From: Treponema sp. UBA3649
GTDB lineage: Bacteria; Spirochaetota; Spirochaetia; Treponematales; Treponemataceae
Direction of reading: 5' to 3'
Length of the DNA stretch: 22,757 nt
Assembly: GCA_002373325.1 (NCBI GenBank)
Contig: DFKI01000155.1
Coordinates: 1-22,757 of the forward strand
The notes beneath the pieces were generated by a model. That model had not been told where the DNA came from. It was given only the letters and a program-made list of their open reading frames with translations, and searched no databases. Positions 14,242-22,005 of the stretch are shown here, one piece after another. The translations under genes were made by a program, and so were the position numbers. How positions within the stretch are numbered: position 1 is the stretch's first letter; the number at the start of each line of letters is the position of its first letter.

Positions 14242-17135
14242 AAAATCAGGCCGCAAACATGAAGATTTTTACACGAACACTACGTACAGCTTTCTGCATG
14301 ATTTTATCCCTGGCTTTCCAAAATCTTTCCGCCCAGTCGAATTTCACGCTTGAGACAGAAACCGGCAAAGTCCACATGATGACGATGGAAAACGGATTCA
14401 CAGTTTTCGTGAAGGAAGATCCCTCATCAGCACTCATACACGCGGAATTGATTTGCAAGGCAGGATACTCATCGCAGACACCGAGCAACACGGGATTTTT
14501 TCCTTTATATGCAAAACTTTTTTCCTCGACAAAAAATCAGGACGGAACTTCCCCATTCTCTTACACAACCATGATTTCATCATGCAACACCGACAGCTCA
14601 TCATTCACGGCGGACGTAACCCGGGAGATGCTTCCTCAATTCTTAAAGGATCTTTCCACATGCGCAAAGACTCCGAATTTTCCCGAAAGCGAAATCTCAC
14701 GCTATTTTGAGTCCATGAAAAAAAACTCCGCCGAAACTGCCGGCACACCCACGGGATTCATCAACGCGACCATGGACGCACGAATCTACGCAGACTCACC
14801 CTGGAAACATGAGTCAGGAATCTATCCGGCTCTCTTTTCCGGCTACACTGTGCAGGAAGTCCGGACCGTGCTGAACGACATAGGAAGACGCTTTTACGTT
14901 CCTGACAACTCGGCTCTTTTTATCACGGGAAACATCTCGGCGGAAAAAGCATACAACTCTGCCCTTCCCTTTTTCGGTGACTGGACCGGAAGATTTTCGG
15001 GGACGGAATCAAGAACTTCTGACGCGTTCAAAAAGGATGAAATTTCACGGCAAAGAAAATTCATTTTGAGCGACCCTTCTTTTTCACCCGAGCTCAACCA
15101 GATTGCGGTGAACTTCACGAGCCTTTCCCCGGTGGAATCCGACATAATGGCATCGGCCTTCACATCCGCCTCATCACAATACAAGACGGGACTCCTTCAG
15201 GAACCTCTTCTCGGCATAAGATCAAAGGATTATGCGGCAGCATCGTCGGTTCAAAGGGGAGTCTCATCAAGGCTCCTTCTTCAGGCACTCATGGAAGAGC
15301 CCTATTCGTTCGCGGAAAAAAAAGACGGCGATCCAGAGAACGCAAGCCCGGCAGATCAGGCGGAGACATTCGTAAAAAAAGTAAAGGAAGCCTCCTCGTT
15401 GAGCAAAAAGGATTTTGTGACTGCCCAGGGAACGGTGGAAGCATGGTACAGAACACGGATTGGAAATTCAGTAAAAGCCATGCAGATGATTGCCGACTGT
15501 TGGGCACACAACTCAAGTCTCGGGGACGGGAGCTTCTACGAGAATTTTCTCACTCTCCCCAATCTTCCGCAAACTGTGGATGAAAAATCACTCGCAAAAA
15601 AAATCCAGGACGAGTCCCCCTATGTTTTCGTCCTTCTGAATTCCAGCGTTTATGAGAAATACAAAAAGTCTTTCGCGGACGCAGGATACGAGCTTGTGAC
15701 AAGGGAAAACGGCTCATGGTACCACAGTGAGATTAATGTGGCAAGGGCTCTTGAAAACGAGAGACTGATGAACGAGAAAAAAAAGAACCTTGAGCTTGCT
15801 GGAACGGATGTGGACGAGCTTAGTCCGGCAAACAGATTTTATTTCGCAAACTACTCGCAGATTCAGGATGCCATTCTTGAAAACGGAATTCCGCTTACGG
15901 TAAAGTACGTGCCATATTCGCAAAGTGTCGCAATCCTCATGTCGGTCTCAGGAGGAGAGAACGCATCGCCCAAAAAGGAACCCATGCTCAGGACAGTGCT
16001 CGTCAACGCATACGCACGGAACCTGCAGGATGAGGTGAACAGGATGAAGGGAGAAAATCTCCTGATTGGGGACATCAGCATAAAGGCGGAGACATTGCAG
16101 ACAATCTCTTACGTAACGGTAGAATGTCTCAAGACAGATTTACAGAACACGCTCACAGCCATGATCAACGCTCTTGTGTACGGAGAAATCAGCCCGGTTA
16201 CGGCGGACAGGCTTGTGTCGGAGCAAAAGGGACAGGTCTACCAAAAACTCACGTCCACCGACAAACAGATGGAATACAACTCGCTCAGATATCTTTTCAG
16301 GGACTCACCCTACACAAGGTACTATGACCAGGACGCGGAGATTCTTTCGGCAACGACTCTCCATTCAATCAGCATGGCATACACGGGACTTCTTGACGCA
16401 TCTCTTTATTCATTTGTTCTGGTAGGTGACGTGAACGCGGATTCTGCAAAAAAATACGGAGAGAGAACATTCGGACTTCTAAGGGAACAAACAGTCCGGA
16501 CACATTCCTATGAGACTGTGCCTGAGCCTGAGTTCAAAAACAAAATCCGCCGTGTGCAGCTAAAGCATTTCTACAGTTCGAACCTGACATGGGAGGAAGC
16601 GGGCGATGAGGTTCCGGTGCTTGTTCCTACAAAAGATTTTTACGACCCGGTGCATTATTATTTTCCCGCGCCAAAAGAAAGCCATGAGAGAAATCTCTAC
16701 AACTCCATTTTGGAGGAGCTCAAAGAAAGAATTCAAAAGCGTCTTCCTGCAGGAGCGACATGCACAGTAAGTGAGGCGACATCCCTTCTTCACTTAGGAA
16801 GCATCAGGGTGAACGGACTTCTTCACACATCGGTTTTTCTTGACGCATACAAAAAGGCGAGAAGCGAGCTGCTTGATGATTTTGTGACCGACGGACAGTC
16901 CCTGGTCTTTTCCATGAAACAAAAATGGATTGGGAAAAATCTCCTTCAGACACAGACTAACGCAGGAACCGCGGCACTCATCCAAAGGGGCATTGAGGAA
17001 AATCAGCCCTACCAATATCTTGAGGATTACGTGTTCATGGAAAATGCAAGGGCAAGTGAGTACGAGATGATTCTGCGCGAATACATAACCGAAACTCCGT
17101 CCCTTTCCGTAACTTCGGTGGATTCAAAGAACTGA
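14238..17135 (+). CDS. Exported M16-fold protein, apparently lacking the zinc-binding motif
   Basis: 965 aa. After a signal peptide (FCMILSLAFQNLSAQS, ending about residue 34) come repeated M16 peptidase-like units: the first at about 45-290, and a later pair from about residue 530 (ILENGIPLTVKYVP) to about 760. The start of each unit has the usual ENGxxV-type strand. Where active members carry HxxEH, here the first unit reads FFPLYAKLF (about 87-95), so zinc cannot be bound in the standard way. Bacterial M16 proteins often pair an active and an inactive subunit, but no active partner is present in the window. The ATG at 14238 overlaps the mraY stop as ATGA, suggesting coupled translation; the ATG at 14259 has a weak AGG 8 nt upstream and gives a more compact signal peptide, so it is a real alternative. 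Probably periplasmic; a scaffold or chaperone role is inferred. Confidence 0.8.
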   Translation: MKNQAANMKIFTRTLRTAFCMILSLAFQNLSAQSNFTLETETGKVHMMTMENGFTVFVKEDPSSALIHAELICKAGYSSQTPSNTGFFPLYAKLFSSTKNQDGTSPFSYTTMISSCNTDSSSFTADVTREMLPQFLKDLSTCAKTPNFPESEISRYFESMKKNSAETAGTPTGFINATMDARIYADSPWKHESGIYPALFSGYTVQEVRTVLNDIGRRFYVPDNSALFITGNISAEKAYNSALPFFGDWTGRFSGTESRTSDAFKKDEISRQRKFILSDPSFSPELNQIAVNFTSLSPVESDIMASAFTSASSQYKTGLLQEPLLGIRSKDYAAASSVQRGVSSRLLLQALMEEPYSFAEKKDGDPENASPADQAETFVKKVKEASSLSKKDFVTAQGTVEAWYRTRIGNSVKAMQMIADCWAHNSSLGDGSFYENFLTLPNLPQTVDEKSLAKKIQDESPYVFVLLNSSVYEKYKKSFADAGYELVTRENGSWYHSEINVARALENERLMNEKKKNLELAGTDVDELSPANRFYFANYSQIQDAILENGIPLTVKYVPYSQSVAILMSVSGGENASPKKEPMLRTVLVNAYARNLQDEVNRMKGENLLIGDISIKAETLQTISYVTVECLKTDLQNTLTAMINALVYGEISPVTADRLVSEQKGQVYQKLTSTDKQMEYNSLRYLFRDSPYTRYYDQDAEILSATTLHSISMAYTGLLDASLYSFVLVGDVNADSAKKYGERTFGLLREQTVRTHSYETVPEPEFKNKIRRVQLKHFYSSNLTWEEAGDEVPVLVPTKDFYDPVHYYFPAPKESHERNLYNSILEELKERIQKRLPAGATCTVSEATSLLHLGSIRVNGLLHTSVFLDAYKKARSELLDDFVTDGQSLVFSMKQKWIGKNLLQTQTNAGTAALIQRGIEENQPYQYLEDYVFMENARASEYEMILREYITETPSLSVTSVDSKN

Positions 17136-17142
17136 GGCGATG

Positions 17143-17775
17143 ATGGACATAAGCTCTGAGAAAAAAAATCTGCGGAAAAAAATACGAAGGCTCATTGAAT
17201 CCATGCCTGAAAAAAAACGGACTGAGGAAAGCGATGAGTGCTGCCAAAAGATAACCGGAAGCAGTGATTTCAAAAATGCGGATGCGGTTCTTTGCTACAT
17301 GGCCACCGAAAACGAAATCAACACCGACATGATTTGCACTCGGGCGATCCGTGAAAAAAAAATCCTCGCACTTCCGAAAACCATTCCGGGAACAAACCTC
17401 ATGGACTTTCACGTGATTGACGAAAAAATCAATCTTGAGAAACAGATTTCAACGGGCATGTGGGGCATAAGGGAGCCTCTTCCATCTCTACCGCGTTTCA
17501 CAACGGAAAAAATCCTTGGACAAAAAAAATCCGGCGGAAAGATTCTTGCACTCATCCCCGGGGTCGCTTTTACGAAGGAAGGGACAAGGCTCGGTCATGG
17601 AAAAGGATTCTACGACATCTACCTTGAGAAACTGATTGAGTCATGCAAGGAAAAGAAAATCGGCCTCACGCTCACGGGCATCTGTTTTTCCACGCAGATT
17701 TTTGAAATCCTTCCGAAAGACTCCCACGACGTGATTATGGACAATGTTGTTTTTTCTTTGCGGGAACCGGATTAA
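17143..17775 (+). CDS. ygfA: 5-formyltetrahydrofolate cyclo-ligase
   Basis: 210 aa (usual about 180-200). The enzyme converts 5-formyl-THF to 5,10-methenyl-THF using ATP, returning the stored folate to one-carbon metabolism. The N-terminal basic helix (KKNLRKKIRRL) and the signature PGVAFTKEGTRLGHGKGFYD near residues 139-158 are typical. The second of two adjacent ATG codons (17143) is preferred because GAGG at 17134-17137 is then 5 nt away; the first (17140) would leave 2 nt. It lies 7 nt after the M16 gene and is the third gene of the mraY operon. Its stop is 3 nt from the stop of the convergent tetR gene, leaving no room for a dedicated terminator. Confidence 0.92.
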   Translation: MDISSEKKNLRKKIRRLIESMPEKKRTEESDECCQKITGSSDFKNADAVLCYMATENEINTDMICTRAIREKKILALPKTIPGTNLMDFHVIDEKINLEKQISTGMWGIREPLPSLPRFTTEKILGQKKSGGKILALIPGVAFTKEGTRLGHGKGFYDIYLEKLIESCKEKKIGLTLTGICFSTQIFEILPKDSHDVIMDNVVFSLREPD

Positions 17776-17778
17776 AAA

Positions 17779-18405
17779 TCAGTCGCAGGGAATTCCCATC
17801 ATGTGCATGGTCCCGTAGTGAAAAAATTTTTTTATGTTGTCTATGAATTTCACTGCGTTCCTTTTAGGAATTTTGTGAAGGATGATTTCAGCAAAAGCAT
17901 TTATGATTCCAGACGCAATGACATGTACGGTCATCTCATCCGGACAGCAGGTGGAATACCCCTCTTTGTAAAAATATCTGAAGGTCCTAAGACAGTTCGA
18001 AGTGTAAAGCTCGCACATATCATCAAGAAATTTCTCATGAGTGCTTCCGGATGATTTTGTGAGAAGAAGAATGAACGCGTCAAAATCCTCATAGATGTAA
18101 TTCAAAAAGCCACGCATAATTTTGTCCTCGGACTTGTTATGCTCTCCTCCAACCGGATTATCTTCCTTCTGATGGGCAATCACATCCGCGCTCATAACGG
18201 TCTTTGTTGTTACATCTATCGCATTGTCCACAAGGGCACAAAACAAAGCATCCTTATCCTTGAAATGACGGTACATGGCTCCGGTAGTCACACCAGCATT
18301 CGCCGCGATTGTCCTGAGGGATGCGCTCATAAATCCCTTTTCGAGAAATTCCTTTTTTGCACTTTCCAAAATTTTATTTTTCGTCTCTGCCGATGAATCA
18401 CTCAT
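17779..18405 (-). CDS. TetR/AcrR-family transcriptional regulator
   Basis: 208 aa. The N-terminal helix-turn-helix is clear: KNKILESAKKEFLEKGF (about 9-25), then LRTIAANAGVTTGAMYRHFKDKDALF (about 30-55). The C-terminal part (about 60-208) is the variable ligand-binding/dimer domain and shows no recognised subfamily signature. TetR proteins usually repress until a small hydrophobic ligand binds. It diverges from the mmpL operon across a 213-bp gap that holds four palindromes (18516-18586), the obvious operators. Its own promoter (18412-18440) places the transcript start at or within a base of the ATG, so the mRNA is probably leaderless; no proper ribosome site is present. Repression of the mmpL operon is inferred from position; autoregulation is less clear since the palindromes lie about 75 bp upstream of its promoter. 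Confidence 0.9.
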   Translation of the reverse strand: MSDSSAETKNKILESAKKEFLEKGFMSASLRTIAANAGVTTGAMYRHFKDKDALFCALVDNAIDVTTKTVMSADVIAHQKEDNPVGGEHNKSEDKIMRGFLNYIYEDFDAFILLLTKSSGSTHEKFLDDMCELYTSNCLRTFRYFYKEGYSTCCPDEMTVHVIASGIINAFAEIILHKIPKRNAVKFIDNIKKFFHYGTMHMMGIPCD

Positions 18406-18411
18406 ATTCTC

Positions 18412-18440
18412 ATTCTACCGATAAAGACACGTGCTGTCAA
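18412..18440 (-). promoter_or_regulatory. tetR promoter, giving a leaderless transcript
   Basis: On the minus strand, TTGACA (18440-18435), a 17-nt spacer and TAGAAT (18417-18412): 11 of 12 consensus bases. Only 6 nt lie between the -10 and the ATG at 18405, so the normal start point coincides with the A of the ATG. Confidence 0.65.
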
Positions 18441-18506
18441 TCAAAAGACAATTTTTTTTTGTGCGAATTCATCGATTAAAAACCGAATTTTTTTTCTGAA
18501 ACCCCA

Positions 18507-18536
18507 TTGACAAGATAACAGTGTTAGCATTATGAT
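18507..18536 (+). promoter_or_regulatory. mmpL operon promoter
   Basis: TTGACA (18507-18512), an 18-nt spacer and TATGAT (18531-18536). The first palindromic operator lies wholly inside the spacer and the second abuts the -10 and covers the start point, an arrangement that would block RNA polymerase. A/T tracts occur just upstream (18491-18496). Confidence 0.65.
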
Positions 18537-18586
18537 AACATCGTTAGCAAAAAGATAACAGTGTTAGCAAACAAATAACATTGTTA
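18516..18586 (+). promoter_or_regulatory. Array of four palindromic operators with exact 20-bp spacing
   Basis: TAACAGTGTTA (18516-18526), TAACATCGTTA (18536-18546), TAACAGTGTTA (18556-18566) and TAACATTGTTA (18576-18586). Three are perfect 5+1+5 palindromes (TAACA-N-TGTTA); the second has one mismatch. Centres fall at 18521, 18541, 18561 and 18581. Flanks are also alike (GATAACA...TTAGCA in most copies). A TetR dimer site is the natural reading; 20 bp is close to two helical turns, so all four dimers would sit on the same DNA face. Confidence 0.8.
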
Positions 18587-18618
18587 CCGAATTTTTGCAC
18601 TCACTACAGGAGAAGAAT

Positions 18619-20976
18619 ATGCAGGTCAAAAAAATCAACGACTGGTTTGAAAAGTTCGGACGCTTTGAGGTAAGGCATCGCTGGGCTTTTATCATTGGAC
18701 TGGCGGTAATAACAGTGTTTTGCTGTCTCGGACTACCCCGGCTCAAGCTGGACAACGGAGAGGAGGACTGGTTTGACAACTGGGACGCCGTAAAGCTTAA
18801 TCAGGATCACTTTGAGAGCATCTTCGGCAGCACGGACACCCTTATGGCCCACATCACGGCAAAGGATGTCTTTGATCCTGAAGTCCTCCAGATGATTGAC
18901 GATTTGGGAGATGATCTTCTGCACAATGTTCCCTATGCGGACTCAATCACTTCCCTGATGGAACTTTCGGTGCCGATCGGAACTGAAGAGGGCTTTGAGG
19001 TTACGAGTCCCTTTGAGGACGGAGTTCCTGATGACCCGGCTGAAATCGCGGAAAAGAAATCCTTTATCCTGAGCCGAGAGTCCCTTGTGAACAATCTTGT
19101 CAGCGATGACTGCACGGAGACATGGCTCATCGTAAATCTTGAGCAGTACTCGGAAGGACTTGATGAGGCGATGAAAAAAATCGCTCCCCCGGCAATGGAA
19201 ATCTTCAACTCGCCGAAGTATCAGTCTGACAAATGGATTATCCGTCCGGCAGGTCTCTCCTACACCGAATATGAGGAGGAGGCCGCCACAATCGAGCAGT
19301 GTGTGACCCGCATCGCAATCGGATTTGTCGTGATGATTTTGTTCCTGATCATTTTCATCCGTTCCTTCCGAGGCGTAATCGTTCCTGCGATCGCAACTGG
19401 AGGCGGAATTCTCTCAACCTTGGGAGCCTCCGCCTGGATGGGAATCAAGGGCAACAACACGATGATTTTAGTAACTGTCCTTCTTGCCATGGCTCTTGCG
19501 GTCGGATATGCGGTCCACTACGTAAACAGCTTCAAACTCTACTTCCGGAAAACTGGAAAGCGAAAGGAATCCATCGTGATGGGCGTGCGTGACTCAGGCT
19601 GGGCACTTTTCTTTACCGTAGTCACGACCATGGGCGGAATGCTCTCATTCCTTGCCGGTGGAATCCGTCCGATGCGCTGGGTCGGTGGAATTACAGCCGC
19701 CGCAGTTTTCGCGGTCTTTGCCTACACCATGATTCTTCTTCCGTGCTTCTTCAGTTTCGGAAAGGACAAGACTCCCGACCCGAGTTTTGTGGACTCTCAG
19801 GGCTCGACAAAATCAGACCTGCGTGTTGAGGCGATGGGAAAGGCAATCCTGAACAAAAAATGGATTACGGTCATCGCGAGTGTTGTCGTGGTTCTTGCCG
19901 CAATTCCGGGCCTCTTTTTCATAAAGGTGAACATGAACTATTCCGAGATGATGGGAGAAAGAACCGCCTACATCAAGAGACTCATGGACATCACAAGAAG
20001 CCAGCTCGGAAGCCAGTACAGCTATGAGGTCCTGATTGAGTATCCTGACGAGGATGCGATAAAAAATCCGCAGGTGCTAAAGAACATGGACTTGCTCACG
20101 GAGAGAATCGGAACGCTCAGCATGACAAAAATCTCAAACGGAAAGCCAAGGGTCTCCTCAGTCACAAAAGTGATAAAGGAAATGAACCGCACTTTGAACA
20201 ATGACGAGCCTGAGTTCTATTCCATCCCCGACGACCAGGACTTGGTGAGCCAGATAATGTTCCTTTACGAGATTTCAGGCGGAAACGACCTTTACAATTA
20301 CGTCAGCGAGGATTTCAAGGCAGCCTATCTTCATGTTGAGCTGAACGGCTACGACGGAGAAGAGTGCGTGCAGAACGTCCGTATGGTCGAGCAGTGGGTC
20401 AAGGAGCTCTTCCCAGGTGCAAGTAACGGAGGAGTCGTGGGAGAGGTAATGCAGTACGCCGAGATGAACGGAAAACTTGTGCGAGGTTCAATCAAATCCA
20501 TCGGAACGTCGCTTTTGATTATTCTGGTCCTTTTGATTGTCGCCTTCATGTCATTCCGCACGGGATTCATCGCCATGATTCCGAACGTCATTCCCATCAT
20601 TTTGATTGGCGGTGTCATGGGATATTTCGGAATCAACCTGGACATGATTACCGCAATGATTATGCCGATGATTTTGGGAATTGCGGTTGACGACACGATC
20701 CATTTCACCAATCACATCAAGTACCACTTTGAGCTCACGGGAAACTACCGCAAGGCAATAGAAAACTCATACCGCGAGATAGGAAAGACGATGATTATGA
20801 CCACAATAATTCTCTGCGCCATGTTCTTCATCTTCCTGTTCAGCACAATGAACGTGCTTGTCCGCCTGGGCTACCTTTCAATAATCGGATTGGGAAGTGC
20901 CCTGATTGCAGACTACACGATTACACCGGTTTTAATTTTCATCACCAAACCATTTGGCAAGGAAAAGAAAAACTGA
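18619..20976 (+). CDS. MMPL/RND-superfamily exporter
   Basis: 785 aa inner-membrane transporter of the COG1033 type, with the two-half RND layout. TM1 is at about 23-42, followed by a periplasmic loop of about 190 residues; TM2-6 at about 235-390; TM7 at about 418-438 followed by a second periplasmic loop of about 190 residues; TM8-12 at about 630-780. The second half contains GIAVDDTIHFTNHIKYH, whose Asp pair in a membrane helix suits proton-driven transport; the first half has GYAVHYVNSF at the matching place. Members move lipids, hopanoids and other hydrophobic molecules across the inner membrane. The ATG at 18619 has AGGAG 6 nt upstream. First gene of an operon with a LolA-like carrier and an outer-membrane barrel protein; controlled by the operator array just upstream. 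The cargo is not known. Confidence 0.9.
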   Translation: MQVKKINDWFEKFGRFEVRHRWAFIIGLAVITVFCCLGLPRLKLDNGEEDWFDNWDAVKLNQDHFESIFGSTDTLMAHITAKDVFDPEVLQMIDDLGDDLLHNVPYADSITSLMELSVPIGTEEGFEVTSPFEDGVPDDPAEIAEKKSFILSRESLVNNLVSDDCTETWLIVNLEQYSEGLDEAMKKIAPPAMEIFNSPKYQSDKWIIRPAGLSYTEYEEEAATIEQCVTRIAIGFVVMILFLIIFIRSFRGVIVPAIATGGGILSTLGASAWMGIKGNNTMILVTVLLAMALAVGYAVHYVNSFKLYFRKTGKRKESIVMGVRDSGWALFFTVVTTMGGMLSFLAGGIRPMRWVGGITAAAVFAVFAYTMILLPCFFSFGKDKTPDPSFVDSQGSTKSDLRVEAMGKAILNKKWITVIASVVVVLAAIPGLFFIKVNMNYSEMMGERTAYIKRLMDITRSQLGSQYSYEVLIEYPDEDAIKNPQVLKNMDLLTERIGTLSMTKISNGKPRVSSVTKVIKEMNRTLNNDEPEFYSIPDDQDLVSQIMFLYEISGGNDLYNYVSEDFKAAYLHVELNGYDGEECVQNVRMVEQWVKELFPGASNGGVVGEVMQYAEMNGKLVRGSIKSIGTSLLIILVLLIVAFMSFRTGFIAMIPNVIPIILIGGVMGYFGINLDMITAMIMPMILGIAVDDTIHFTNHIKYHFELTGNYRKAIENSYREIGKTMIMTTIILCAMFFIFLFSTMNVLVRLGYLSIIGLGSALIADYTITPVLIFITKPFGKEKKN

Positions 20977-21018
20977 ATGCAAGGTGTGTTATTTGCGCTA
21001 ATGATATTTGCGAATAAA

Positions 21019-21034
21019 GTTAGTTGTAACTAAC
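21019..21034. repeat. Palindrome in the mmpL-lolA intergenic gap
   Basis: GTTAGTT-GT-AACTAAC has 7-bp arms and sits in the 141-bp gap after mmpL. The T/A half-site words recall the operators but are arranged differently. There is no T-run after it, so it is either an RNA-stability hairpin or a protein site. TATTTGCG-like words are also repeated just before it (20991-21014). Confidence 0.45.
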
Positions 21035-21117
21035 ACGCTTTGAGTATGTTCTAATAATGGGTCCAGAATGCAAGTGCATTTCGAAGACTAATCAAATTTT
21101 TACAAGAGGTATTCAAT

Positions 21118-21915
21118 ATGAAGAAATTAATTCTCACACTCTCAACGGCACTTCTGGCAATGAGCCTGAACGCACAGTCACTCACCGGCTACGACATTAT
21201 GAAAAAAGCCGACGAGGTTCCGTCCCCGAAAACATCATCGTCCACCGCGACTCTCACGATTCATTCCAAAAAGGGAAACGACAGAATCCGTGAGGTCGTA
21301 ATGAAGAGCAAGGATTACGGCGACGTAGAAAAGGAAGTCATCGTCTTCACAACCCCGAAAGATGTCGCTGGTACCGGCTATCTCATGTTCAATTACAAAG
21401 AGGACTCAAAGGGAAACAAAAAGGACTCCGATAACTGGCTCTATATGCCCGCGATGAAAAAGACACGCCGCATCGCCTCAAGCGGATCTGAAAGCGAGGG
21501 AAGCTTCATGGGCACCGACTTCACATATCAGGACATGGGCGACCGAAGCCTGAGCAAGTACAATTACAATCTTCTCGGAGAGGAATCCGTTGACGGAGTT
21601 TCATGCTACAAAGTCGAGTGCATAAGCAAGGCCCACACAGAAAAAGATCCTCGCTACATCGCTTACATCTCCAAGGGCGATTTCATCATGCGGAAGTGTG
21701 AGTTCTACGACAGACAGAATCAGCTCCACCGCGTCCTTACATGCGGCGACTTCACCACAATCAAGGGATTCACTACCGCGCAAAAAATGAAAATGGAAAA
21801 TGTCCAGAGCGGAACATGGTCACTGATTGAGACGAAGAACATCACCTACGACGCGAACGACATTGACGACTCAATCTTCACCGTCGCAGCCCTTGAAAAA
21901 GGAAGAATCCGTTAG
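21118..21915 (+). CDS. LolA-like periplasmic carrier (outer-membrane lipoprotein-sorting family)
   Basis: 265 aa with signal peptide MKKLILTLSTALLAMSLNAQ and no lipobox Cys, so a soluble periplasmic protein. The family signature of the LolA_like group is seen around residues 108-145: NWLYMPAMKKTRRIASS, then GSFMGTDFTYQDM. This fold is a half-closed barrel with a hydrophobic cavity that carries lipids or acylated cargo. Proteins of this type are commonly encoded beside COG1033 RND pumps, as here. AGAGG lies 8 nt before the ATG. Probably in the mmpL transcript, although the 141-nt gap is long enough for another control point. It is unlikely to be the cell's main LolA, given the context. Confidence 0.88.
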   Translation: MKKLILTLSTALLAMSLNAQSLTGYDIMKKADEVPSPKTSSSTATLTIHSKKGNDRIREVVMKSKDYGDVEKEVIVFTTPKDVAGTGYLMFNYKEDSKGNKKDSDNWLYMPAMKKTRRIASSGSESEGSFMGTDFTYQDMGDRSLSKYNYNLLGEESVDGVSCYKVECISKAHTEKDPRYIAYISKGDFIMRKCEFYDRQNQLHRVLTCGDFTTIKGFTTAQKMKMENVQSGTWSLIETKNITYDANDIDDSIFTVAALEKGRIR

Positions 21916-21930
21916 TCTCATTAAATACTG

Positions 21931-21955
21931 GCGGGGGGTATAGATTATCTCCCGC
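21931..21955 (+). other. Intercistronic hairpin between lolA-like and barrel genes
   Basis: GCGGGGG (21931-21937) pairs with CTCCCGC (21949-21955), 7 bp with one G-U pair and an 11-nt loop. No T-run follows, so mRNA processing or 3'-end protection is more likely than termination. Confidence 0.45.
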
Positions 21956-22005
21956 TAAATTCGGGTCGCTAGGTTTTAACGCTAACGCAAACCAAAGAGG
22001 TCATT

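Noticed and set aside
18595..18618. TTG start for the MMPL gene at 18595
   Set aside because: The AGGAG ribosome site lies inside that extension and is correctly spaced for the ATG at 18619.
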